Of a DNA stretch of 9,897 nucleotides, positions 1 through 6,480 are shown piece after piece. Position 1 is the first letter of the stretch. Each line of letters starts with the position of its first letter. The notes beneath the pieces are model-generated. The model searched no databases. It saw only the letters and a program-made list of their open reading frames with translations, and had not been told where the DNA came from. Source of the stretch: Pelethousia sp002409725 (GTDB lineage Bacteria; Bacillota; Clostridia; Christensenellales; CAG-138); the NCBI GenBank assembly GCA_937915455.1, contig CALDNN010000200.1, positions 1-9,897 of the forward strand, in the 5' to 3' direction. Both the position numbers and the translations under genes were made by a program.

Positions 1-9
1 TAGAGCCTC

Positions 10-27
10 CGGGGGCTACGGCCCCCG
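10..27. terminator. GC-rich hairpin downstream of the AI-2E permease gene
   Basis: A perfect 7-bp inverted repeat (CGGGGGC / GCCCCCG) encloses the four-base loop TACG. In plus-strand RNA this would be a C(UACG)G loop, one of the very stable UNCG tetraloops. On the minus strand, which carries the upstream permease gene, no T-run follows before the window ends. On the plus strand a T6 run lies at 41-46, 13 bases after the stem, which is too far for a classical intrinsic terminator. It may be the end of the udk/permease transcript or a structural intergenic repeat; the window edge prevents a decision. Confidence 0.4.
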
Positions 28-87
28 AACCCCTAAGGACTTTTTTGACAGTCTGACGGCCCAAGGGGCGGCCGCTTGTTTGAAAAG

Positions 88-1200
88 TTATTGCCGCTTG
101 CGCTCGAGGCGCTTGTTCACCCATTCGCCAACGATGGTGTAGCATACGGCCATCAGCGGTACGGAGAGCACGATGCCGCCCAGACCCCAAAGGCCGCCGC
201 CCAGCAGAATGGCGATCAGCACCCAGATGCCGCTGATGCCTACTGCGTTGCCCACCACGCGGGGGTAAACCAGGTTATTGTCGATCTGCTGCACGGCAAG
301 CAAGAGCACCACGAACCACAGCACCAGCGGCGGATCCACAAAGAGAATCAGCAAGCCGCCCACGATGCCGCCGATCCAGGGCCCCACAATGGGCACCACC
401 TGCGTAAAGCCGATGGTTGCGCTGATGAGAAGCGCATAGGGGAAGCCGAAAATGCTCATGGCGATGAAGCACATGGCGCCCAAGAGGAAGCAATCGATGA
501 TCATGCCGAAGAAATAGCTGTTGAGCGCGGCGTTGGTGCGGGTGCAAATCGCGAGCACGCGCCGGGCCGCGTTTTCTTCGAGGATGGCGTTAATCAGCCG
601 CCGGGCCTGCATGAGGAACTTTTCTTTATTGAAGAGGGAATAGAGGCTTAAGATAAAGGCGATCAGGGTATTGGCCACCAGGCTGATCACGCTTACGGCC
701 CCCTTCACGGCCGCGCTCGCCGCGTTGGCGATGATCTCATCCAGCTGGCCGAAGGTGCGCCCAAAGCCGCTGGAGATCATATCCACCACCTCTTGCCGTA
801 GGTTCAGCCGCATCCAGATATCGTCCGCCCAAACGCGCAAGCTCTGCATATAGCTGTCGAAATTCATCAGGATAGAGGTAATGCTTTCCACCATGCGGGG
901 GATGATCAGCAGCAGCATGGCCGTGATCACCGCGACCACGAATATATAGGCCAGCATCAGGCACACGCCACGCTTGGCCCCGCCATCCTTCCATTTGACA
1001 AATACTCTCGTTTCGAGGAAACGCATGGGCATGTTCACGATGAAGGCCAGCGCCACGCCCATGAACAGCGGCTGCAGAATGGAGAAAAAATCGGACAGCG
1101 CTTGCCGCACGGCGAGCCAATTCTCAAACAGCTCGTAGAGCAGAACGCCAAAGGCTACCAGCGGCAGGTATTTTTTGGTGTATCTCCAAATGCTTTCCAT
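88..1200 (-). CDS. AI-2E family transporter (PF01594-type permease)
   Basis: This encodes a polytopic membrane protein of 370 residues, close to the usual 340-400 for the AI-2E family. Hydrophobic segments run nearly throughout, with a more polar central stretch (about residues 105-165) between N-terminal and C-terminal membrane blocks, as is usual in this family. The C-terminal half carries recognisable family sequence: VVPIVGPWIGGI, then QQIDNNLVYPRVVG followed by a glycine-rich GGGLWGLGGIVLSVPL block. Family members include the E. coli AI-2 exporter TqsA and several sodium/proton antiporters, so the substrate cannot be read from sequence. The ATG at 1200 (MESIW) is preferred over an in-frame start at 1251 that would overlap udk by about 40 bases. 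AAGGAGG at 1216-1222 lies about 15 nt upstream, a long but acceptable spacing. The gene follows udk by 10 nt and is probably co-transcribed with it. No linked LuxS gene is present, so a quorum-sensing role is unsupported. Confidence 0.88.
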   Translation of the reverse strand: MESIWRYTKKYLPLVAFGVLLYELFENWLAVRQALSDFFSILQPLFMGVALAFIVNMPMRFLETRVFVKWKDGGAKRGVCLMLAYIFVVAVITAMLLLIIPRMVESITSILMNFDSYMQSLRVWADDIWMRLNLRQEVVDMISSGFGRTFGQLDEIIANAASAAVKGAVSVISLVANTLIAFILSLYSLFNKEKFLMQARRLINAILEENAARRVLAICTRTNAALNSYFFGMIIDCFLLGAMCFIAMSIFGFPYALLISATIGFTQVVPIVGPWIGGIVGGLLILFVDPPLVLWFVVLLLAVQQIDNNLVYPRVVGNAVGISGIWVLIAILLGGGLWGLGGIVLSVPLMAVCYTIVGEWVNKRLERKRQ

Positions 1201-1210
1201 CGTTGAAAGG

Positions 1211-1873
1211 CTATGCCTCCTTCCCGGTTCCCATGCGGGCCTTGCCTTCATCCCGCTCGAATTTTTCCGCCAGCAGCCGGGCCGAAAGGTAGGCGCTGAT
1301 GGCGTCGATGGCCAGGCGGTTCTTGCCGCCCCGCATGATGGCGATGTCCGCCTGTAAAATATACTTGCTCACGTATTCCTCATACACGGGCTTGACCGTG
1401 GAGAGATATTGCGCGCTGATGCTTTCGATGCTGCGGCCACGCACCTGGATATCCCGCTTGATGCGCCTTAGCAGGCAAATATCCACATCTACATGCATGA
1501 ACACCTTGAGCACCATTTTTTCGCTGATGCGCTTATCAAGGAACATATGGATGCCCTCAAGGATCAGCACATCCGGCGGCTGGAGCAACTCGTCCGTATC
1601 GGCGCGCTTGTAGCTGGAATAATCATAGGCGTTGCGGGTGATGGGTTCGCCCCGCTCCAGGGCCTCAAGGTCTTCCAGCAGTTCGTCGAAGTCAAAGATA
1701 TCAGGCTCGTCGTAATTGATGCGGATACGCTCCTCAATGGGTAGCTCCAAATGATCGCGGTAGTAGCAATCCAGGCCGATGATGAGGGCGCTGCAGGTGA
1801 GGGAATCCCGTATCTCCCGGGCCAGCGTACTCTTGCCGCTACCACTCGCCCCGCATATGCCGATGATGATCAA
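1211..1873 (-). CDS. udk: Uridine kinase (pyrimidine salvage)
   Basis: A 220-residue P-loop kinase predicted to phosphorylate uridine (and often cytidine) to the monophosphate with a nucleoside triphosphate, in the cytosol. The Walker A motif GASGSGKST is at residues 8-16. It is followed by the uridine-kinase block NYDEPDIFDFDEL (about residues 53-65), the segment VLILEGIHMF that corresponds to the LEGI motif, a lid-like RRIKRDIQVRGRS, and VKPVYEEYVSKYILQADIAI ahead of RGGKN, all in family order. Length is typical (about 205-220). The start is TTG at 1873, placed 8 nt after GGGGAGG (1882-1888). An ATG at 1878 is out of frame and reads into a stop after one codon. It is the first gene of a likely two-gene unit with the AI-2E permease. 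A phosphoribulokinase-related kinase is possible, but the motifs fit Udk best. Confidence 0.88.
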   Translation of the reverse strand: MIIIGICGASGSGKSTLAREIRDSLTCSALIIGLDCYYRDHLELPIEERIRINYDEPDIFDFDELLEDLEALERGEPITRNAYDYSSYKRADTDELLQPPDVLILEGIHMFLDKRISEKMVLKVFMHVDVDICLLRRIKRDIQVRGRSIESISAQYLSTVKPVYEEYVSKYILQADIAIMRGGKNRLAIDAISAYLSARLLAEKFERDEGKARMGTGKEA

Positions 1874-1881
1874 ACCATATA

Positions 1882-1888
1882 CCTCCCC
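1882..1888 (-). promoter_or_regulatory. Ribosome binding site that selects the udk TTG start
   Basis: Read on the minus strand this is GGGGAGG, 8 nt before TTG (1873-1871). The competing ATG at 1878-1876 would be only 3 nt away and is followed by GTT TGA, so it cannot encode the kinase. This spacing decides the annotated start. Confidence 0.7.
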
Positions 1889-1918
1889 GCATGATCTTAT
1901 ATCCGCTTTCTCTACATT

Positions 1919-1924
1919 ATTATA
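1919..1924 (-). promoter_or_regulatory. Probable -10 box of the udk promoter
   Basis: A perfect TATAAT on the minus strand, 45 nt upstream of the udk TTG start codon. No good -35 hexamer lies at 16-18 nt; the best TTG-containing sequence (TTGCCC, 1953-1948) is 23 nt away. A perfect 10-bp palindrome GCAAGCTTGC (1950-1959) sits just upstream, overlapping that TTGCCC, and could be an operator. This is a moderate call based on one box plus its position. Confidence 0.45.
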
Positions 1925-2007
1925 CCCGCAAACCGCGCCGCTGGATAGGGCAAGCTTGCTAAATTATGCTGTTAACGTTTTGTTTCTTTTTTTTGATCCC
2001 CTCTTTA

Positions 2008-2016
2008 TGCTATAAT
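2008..2016 (+). promoter_or_regulatory. Extended -10 promoter immediately before the wall hydrolase gene
   Basis: TGC followed by TATAAT is a perfect extended -10 element, which can work without a -35 box. The expected -35 position is a T-rich tract (about 1983-1994) with no TTGACA-like hexamer. The predicted transcription start is at about 2022-2024, while the ATG is at 2024, so the message would have essentially no leader. No Shine-Dalgarno-like sequence lies between the box and the ATG. Confidence 0.6.
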
Positions 2017-2023
2017 CTATTGC

Positions 2024-3709
2024 ATGAAGCGGCAGACGAGGGGCGGCTGGTCCGCCATAAAAGAAATATTGCGCGGCGTGACCCGGCGTTCCTTTCTCTC
2101 CATCCGGCGCTTTCAAAAGCGGGGCGGGTTCGGCGGGCTGCTTTCCCGCACCGCTAAGGGCATTAGACGGGGCGATCCACGCACGATTTTCGGCTGCTGC
2201 GCTGCGGTGCTGCTGCTGGGCGGTTTGATCTGGGGCGTCTCCTCGCTTTCGGCCACGGCCGAAGGCGGCGCGGCCGCTTCCGGTGCGCGCTATGCCGCCG
2301 CGGCCGGCCAGGACACGAACGTGGTTTCTCTGGAAAACGCGCTCGCCCAGCAGCAGGCCAACGCATCCCCCCCGCCGACCCCCGTGCCTACGCCCACGCC
2401 CATGCTCTTTAGCAAGGGCTACGAGGGCCCGGAGATCGCCGAAATCCAGCAGCGCTTGATGGATTTGGGCTATATGGATAACGACGAGCCCACCCAGAAA
2501 TTCGGCTCGCAAACCAAAGAGGCGGTGGAGCTTTTCCAGCGCAGCCATGAGTTGGCCATCGACGGCTTCGTAGGACAAGCCACCTACGACCTGCTCATGA
2601 GCGCCGAGGCCAAGAAATACATGGTGAGCATCGGTGTGAAGGGCACGGATGTGACCGAGCTGCAAAGCCGCTTGGTCGAGCTCGATTACATGAAAAAGAC
2701 CACCGGCTACTTCGGCGAGGAGACCGAGGCCGCCGTGCAAGAATTCCAAAAGCGCAACCATTTGGATGTGGACGGCAAGGTGGGCGAGCAGACCCGTGAA
2801 ATGCTCTATAGCGAGGACGCCATCCCCAAGTCCCTCTCCTATGGCGAAAAGAGCGACGACGTACTCAAATATCAAAAGCGTTACTTTAAGCTGGGCTATC
2901 TAACCACAGAGCCGGACGGCACCTTTGGCAAGGATACCGTGGCGGCCACAAAGCTCTTCCAGCAGATCAACGGCCTCATTGTGGACGGCCACATCGGCCC
3001 GGCCACACGCTATCTGCTCATGAGCGATAAGGCCCAGCCCAATGCTCTAACCCTGGGCATGAGCGGCGATACGGTTACCAAAATCCAGAGCAAGCTCAAA
3101 TCCCTGGGCTATCTTTCCGGCAAGGCTACGGGCTATTACGGCTCCGCCACGGAGGAGGCTGTAAAGGCCTTCCAATCCCGCAATAAGCTTTCGGCGGATG
3201 GCAAGGCGGGCCGCTACACCATCCAGTCCCTATTCTCGGATAGCGCCAAGGCCGCGGCTTCAGATTATACGCCAAGCGCGGGCTCGGATTCCGGCTCCGG
3301 CAGCGGTGATTCCGGTTCCGGCAGCTCCGGCGGCTCCGTGAGCAGCGGCGGCAGCCTCAATACCTTCATCGAGGCGGCCCGCAGTAAGCTGGGTAGCAGG
3401 TATGTGCGCGGCGGCAAGGGCCCGAACACCTTCGATTGCTCCGGCTTCGTGTATTGGTGCCTGCGGCAGGCGGGCGTGAGCCAGAAGTACCTCACCAGCT
3501 CCGGCTGGAGGAGCACCGGCTACCGGAAGGTCAGCTCCCTCTCCAGCCTGCAAAAGGGCGATGTGATCGTCTTCAAGGGCCATGTGGCCATCGCCATGGG
3601 CGACGGCACCATGATCGACGCCTCCAGCGGCCAAGGTCAGGTCGTGCACCGCTCCTGCCTTGGAGATTGGAGCAAGCGCAACTTCATCTGCGCCTGGCGC
3701 ATCTTCTAA
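2024..3709 (+). CDS. Membrane-anchored cell-wall hydrolase: four peptidoglycan-binding repeats plus NlpC/P60 domain
   Basis: A 561-residue protein predicted to bind peptidoglycan and cleave stem peptides (NlpC/P60 enzymes are usually D-glutamyl-diaminopimelate endopeptidases) outside the membrane. In order: a strongly basic N-terminal tail (1-53); a hydrophobic segment (about 54-76) that could be a signal anchor or the core of a long signal peptide; a linker with a Pro-Thr run (117-126); four PG_binding_1-type repeats (about 131-193, 204-262, 273-334, 343-405); a Gly/Ser linker (about 418-444); and an NlpC/P60 domain (about 445-561). The catalytic Cys is C471 in TFDCSGFV and the His is H520 in KGHVAIA. 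The third polar residue, most often His, aligns with D532 in MIDASS. The ATG at 2024 is the only ATG before the membrane segment; the next is residue 127. It has no visible Shine-Dalgarno and lies at the predicted transcription start. It appears to be a single-gene transcript ending near the hairpin at 3728-3758. Confidence 0.87.
   Translation: MKRQTRGGWSAIKEILRGVTRRSFLSIRRFQKRGGFGGLLSRTAKGIRRGDPRTIFGCCAAVLLLGGLIWGVSSLSATAEGGAAASGARYAAAAGQDTNVVSLENALAQQQANASPPPTPVPTPTPMLFSKGYEGPEIAEIQQRLMDLGYMDNDEPTQKFGSQTKEAVELFQRSHELAIDGFVGQATYDLLMSAEAKKYMVSIGVKGTDVTELQSRLVELDYMKKTTGYFGEETEAAVQEFQKRNHLDVDGKVGEQTREMLYSEDAIPKSLSYGEKSDDVLKYQKRYFKLGYLTTEPDGTFGKDTVAATKLFQQINGLIVDGHIGPATRYLLMSDKAQPNALTLGMSGDTVTKIQSKLKSLGYLSGKATGYYGSATEEAVKAFQSRNKLSADGKAGRYTIQSLFSDSAKAAASDYTPSAGSDSGSGSGDSGSGSSGGSVSSGGSLNTFIEAARSKLGSRYVRGGKGPNTFDCSGFVYWCLRQAGVSQKYLTSSGWRSTGYRKVSSLSSLQKGDVIVFKGHVAIAMGDGTMIDASSGQGQVVHRSCLGDWSKRNFICAWRIF
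2414..3238 (+). repeat. Four tandem PG_binding_1-type repeats within the wall hydrolase
   Basis: Four related units of roughly 60-70 residues recur at the protein level. Each has the pattern LQ/IQ..L..LGY, then FG..T..AV..FQ, then DG..G..T...L. Matching pieces are LMDLGYM/LVELDYM/YFKLGYL/LKSLGYL and DGFVGQAT/DGKVGEQT/DGHIGPAT/DGKAGRYT. The units have diverged clearly in DNA sequence, so this is an old domain duplication rather than a recent tandem repeat. Four copies is a high number and suggests firm attachment to the wall. Confidence 0.85.
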
Positions 3710-3727
3710 AATAATATTTGCCAACGA

Positions 3728-3758
3728 AGCGGCCCGGCGCAAAATGCGCGGGGCCGCT
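3728..3758. terminator. Hairpin between convergent wall hydrolase and livF genes
   Basis: A 13-bp stem with one mismatch (AGCGGCCCGGCGC against GCGCGGGGCCGCT) encloses the loop AAAAT. It occupies the centre of the 75-bp gap between two convergent stop codons, the usual place for a shared terminator. Neither side has a strong T-run: the minus strand continues into an A/T-rich stretch (AAATATTATTTT after an 11-base gap), and the plus strand has GGTTATGAATAT. It probably acts in both directions, perhaps more efficiently on the minus strand. Confidence 0.6.
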
Positions 3759-3784
3759 GGTTATGAATATGGAATGTGAACCCT

Positions 3785-4501
3785 TTACTTTGTTTTTCCT
3801 AAATACGCCTCGCGCACGCTTTCGTCGTTGAGTAGCTCTTGGCCGGTGCCGGTGAGGGTCATGTGGCCGGTTTGCAGCACATAACCGCGGTTGGCGATCT
3901 TGAGGGCCGCATTGGCGTTCTGCTCGATGAGCAGCACGGTTACGCCATCCGCGTTGATGCGCTGGATGATGTAGAAGATATCCCGCACGATCAGGGGCGC
4001 AAGGCCCAGGCTGGGCTCATCCATCATCATCACCTTGGGCCTGGCCATGAGGCCGCGGCCTACTGCCAGCATCTGCTGCTCGCCGCCGGACAGGGTGCCG
4101 GCCATCTGCCAATAGCGCTCCTTAAGGCGGGGGAAGAGCTGAAAAATATACTCCACATCCGCATCGATGCCCTCTTTATCTGTGCGCAGGTATGCGCCGA
4201 CCTTGAGGTTTTCGAGTACGGTGAGGTTGGGGAACACGCGGCGGCCTTCCGGCACCAGGGAGATGCCCCGCTGCACGATCTTTTGGGAATCGAAGCCGGA
4301 AATTGCTTCGCCGTTGTAGACGATGGAGCCGCCTGCCATGGGCACCAGGCCCGAGATGGTTTTGAGAGTGGTGGATTTACCCGCGCCATTCGCGCCGATG
4401 AGGGTCACGATCTCGCCCTCGTTCACTTCGAAGGAGATGCCCTTGAGGGCTTCGATGCCGCCGTAATTCACACGGAGGTCTTTTACTTCCAGCATGCTCA
4501 T
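3785..4501 (-). CDS. livF: Branched-chain amino acid ABC transporter, ATP-binding protein LivF
   Basis: A 238-residue cytoplasmic ATPase, the usual LivF length, that powers the LivH/LivM channel as a heterodimer with LivG. The Walker A motif GANGAGKST is at residues 36-44. LVPEGRRVFPNLTV (82-95), the LivF form of the Q-loop region, is followed by the signature LSGGEQQ (137-143) and Walker B VMMMDEP (157-163). The usual switch histidine is replaced in LLIEQNA (190-196), as is normal for LivF, so this is not a defect. The start ATG overlaps the livG stop in an ATGA (4501-4498), indicating translational coupling. A second in-frame ATG two codons later (4495) is a possible alternative start. It is the last gene of the operon, ending 27 nt before the shared hairpin. 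Confidence 0.95.
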   Translation of the reverse strand: MSMLEVKDLRVNYGGIEALKGISFEVNEGEIVTLIGANGAGKSTTLKTISGLVPMAGGSIVYNGEAISGFDSQKIVQRGISLVPEGRRVFPNLTVLENLKVGAYLRTDKEGIDADVEYIFQLFPRLKERYWQMAGTLSGGEQQMLAVGRGLMARPKVMMMDEPSLGLAPLIVRDIFYIIQRINADGVTVLLIEQNANAALKIANRGYVLQTGHMTLTGTGQELLNDESVREAYLGKTK

Positions 4502-5337
4502 TCTTCTTCCACCCCCAAATACGCGCTGATAACAGCGGGATCATCCTGTACCTCGGCGGGCGTGCCCTCGGAGATCTGCTTGCCAAAGTCAATCACGTAG
4601 ATCCGGTCGGATATCTCCATCACCAGGTTCATATGATGCTCGATCATGAAGACGGTAAGGTGGAAATCATCCCGGATGCGGCGGATGAAGGCTGTCAGCT
4701 CGTCTGTCTCCTGGGGGTTCATGCCGGCTGCGGGCTCATCGAGCAGCAAAAGCTCCGGCTTGGTGGCCAGGGCGCGGGCGATCTCCAGGTGGCGCTGCTT
4801 GCCATAAGGCAGGTTGTTGGCGACCTCGTCCTTCACATCGGCCAGGTCGAGGATGGTGAGCAGGCGCATGCACTCCTCGCGCATGGTTTCTTCCTCTTTG
4901 CGGTTGAGGCCGAAGGTGGCGGCAAAGAGGCCGGCCTTGAGGTTCATATGCTGGGCGATCAGCACATTCTCAAACACCGTGAGGCTTTTGAAGAGGCGGA
5001 TGTTCTGGAAGGTGCGGGCCACGCCCATCTTGGTGATCTTATCCGGGGTGTTTTTGACCGTGTGGGTATACTCGCCGTTATGGCCTGCGGCATAGAGCTT
5101 TTTCATCTTGCCGTGGGGGAAATCCTCGGCGATGACGGTACCCTTGAGGGTAACTCTGCCGTTGGTGGGGGCGTATACGCCGGTGATGACGTTGAAGGCG
5201 GTGGTTTTACCGGCGCCGTTGGGGCCGATGAGGGCTACGATCTCGCCCTTGTTCACATCCATGGTCAGGTCGTTCACGGCCACCACGCCGCCGAACTGCA
5301 TGGTTATGTTTTCAAGGTGAAGCACGGTTTCAGGCAT
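4498..5337 (-). CDS. livG: Branched-chain amino acid ABC transporter, ATP-binding protein LivG
   Basis: A 279-residue ABC ATPase that pairs with LivF. Counting from the ATG at 5337 (MPETVLHLENITMQFGG), Walker A GPNGAGKTT is at residues 38-46. The Q-loop region GVARTFQNIRLF is near 105-116, the LivG-type signature LPYGKQRHLEIARAL begins near 176, Walker B LLLLDEP is at 196-202, and the switch histidine lies in EHHMN near 233-237. The protein is longer than typical LivG (about 255) because of an extra stretch of roughly 24 residues between the first beta sheet and the Q-loop. I chose the ATG at 5337 over an in-frame GTG at 5361 because a G-rich ribosome binding site (AAGGGGG) lies just upstream of it. 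It overlaps the end of livM by 8 nt. Confidence 0.94.
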   Translation of the reverse strand: MPETVLHLENITMQFGGVVAVNDLTMDVNKGEIVALIGPNGAGKTTAFNVITGVYAPTNGRVTLKGTVIAEDFPHGKMKKLYAAGHNGEYTHTVKNTPDKITKMGVARTFQNIRLFKSLTVFENVLIAQHMNLKAGLFAATFGLNRKEEETMREECMRLLTILDLADVKDEVANNLPYGKQRHLEIARALATKPELLLLDEPAAGMNPQETDELTAFIRRIRDDFHLTVFMIEHHMNLVMEISDRIYVIDFGKQISEGTPAEVQDDPAVISAYLGVEEE

Positions 5338-6475
5338 TCTCGCCACCCCCTTCCCCTGCACTTTTTTTACCGAGTTTCTTTTTAAGCCAGGCGAAGAAGC
5401 GGGGGATGTTATCCCAGCTGAACTCCCGGCTGCCCATGATACCGCGCCGCCAGAAGAGCACCACAGCCATTAGGAGCAGCGAGAAGATGACCATGCGGAA
5501 GCCGGTGCGGAACAGGGGCACCTGCCAGCCGCCGATGGTCAGCGGGTTATCGAAGAAGCGTAGCCACCATTCCTTGCTGGCCGTCACCAGGAACGCGCCC
5601 AGCACGCTGCCCGAGACCGAGCCGATGCCACCGATGACCACGATCAGCAGCACGTCGTAGGTGAGCATGATCTGAAAGGTCTTGGCTTCGATGGAGCGCA
5701 TGTACATGGCCAACAGGCCGCCGGCAATGGCGGTGAAGAAGGAGCTGATGACAAAGGCCATCTCCTTGTGCTTGAAAAGATTGATGCCCATGGCCTCGGC
5801 CGAAATTTCATCTTCCCTTATGGCCTTGAAGGCCCGGCCATAGGAGCAGCGGATCAGCAGCACCATGAAGATGATGCACAAGGCCGCGATGCCAAAGGGC
5901 GCCAGCAGGCAGCCGAAGCCGCTGCTTACGCCAAAGCCGGGGATATTCTTCACGCCGTAGGAGCCGTTGGTGATCTGATCCATCTGGGGGCTCGAAATGA
6001 GCGCACGTATGATCTCGGAAAAGCCCAGCGTGGCAATGGCCAGATAGTCGCTTTTGAGCCGCAGCACCGGGATGCCGATCAGGGCCGCGCAGAGGGCAGC
6101 CACCAGGCCGCCCGCGATTAGGGCCAGGGGGATCAACAGCACCTCGGGGATGCCGCCAAGGGCGGCCTTGAGGCTCATAATCCAGGGGGCCACGCCGTTC
6201 ATATAATAAACGGCTTCGATCTTACTCGCGGGGATTGTGAGGATGGCCGTCACATACGCGCCTATGGCCATAAAGCCGGCCTGGCCCAGGGAGAAGAGGC
6301 CCGTGAAGCCATTGAGCAGGTTCATGGAAACGGCGGCCACGGCCAATATGGCGCTCTTTTGCAGGATGGATACAGCCATGCCCTGGGTGGTTTGCTGGGT
6401 CTCCATATAGAGCAGGAAGACAAGCAGCAGGGCGATGGTTATGCAATTGCATAGGGTTTTGGTACTTTTCTTCAT
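5330..6475 (-). CDS. livM: Branched-chain amino acid ABC transporter, permease LivM
   Basis: A 381-residue membrane protein that forms the translocation channel with LivH. Family sequence includes LLNGFTGLFSLGQAGFMAIGAYV near the N-terminal third, RLKSDYLAIATLGFSEIIRAL, ITNGSYGVKNIPGFG, and the cytoplasmic coupling segment around AMGINLFKHKEMAFVISS, followed by VVIGGIGSVSGSVLGA. The C-terminus extends about 40 residues past the last membrane segment, ending with a Lys/Gly-rich tail, and is longer than in many homologues. Three close starts exist: GTG 6484, ATG 6481 (TGATG overlap with the livH stop) and ATG 6475. AAGGTG at 6484-6489 is 8 nt from ATG 6475 but only 2 nt from ATG 6481, so 6475 is preferred. 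The stop overlaps livG. Confidence 0.93.
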   Translation of the reverse strand: MKKSTKTLCNCITIALLLVFLLYMETQQTTQGMAVSILQKSAILAVAAVSMNLLNGFTGLFSLGQAGFMAIGAYVTAILTIPASKIEAVYYMNGVAPWIMSLKAALGGIPEVLLIPLALIAGGLVAALCAALIGIPVLRLKSDYLAIATLGFSEIIRALISSPQMDQITNGSYGVKNIPGFGVSSGFGCLLAPFGIAALCIIFMVLLIRCSYGRAFKAIREDEISAEAMGINLFKHKEMAFVISSFFTAIAGGLLAMYMRSIEAKTFQIMLTYDVLLIVVIGGIGSVSGSVLGAFLVTASKEWWLRFFDNPLTIGGWQVPLFRTGFRMVIFSLLLMAVVLFWRRGIMGSREFSWDNIPRFFAWLKKKLGKKSAGEGGGENA

Positions 6476-6480
6476 ATGCA

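Noticed and set aside
76..651. Long plus-strand open frame opposite the AI-2E permease
   Set aside because: It is antisense to a clear family member and rich in His, Ala, Gln and Glu, the usual product of reading GC-rich coding DNA on the other strand. It has no domain and no ribosome binding site.
1964..2875. 303-codon minus-strand frame over the divergent promoter and wall hydrolase
   Set aside because: It lies opposite the peptidoglycan-binding repeats, which are unmistakable on the plus strand, and it also runs through the promoter region. Composition is typical of an antisense shadow.
3275..3355. GGC/TCC-rich repetitive DNA as a possible repeat element
   Set aside because: It encodes the in-frame Gly/Ser linker of the wall hydrolase, an ordinary low-complexity linker between domains.
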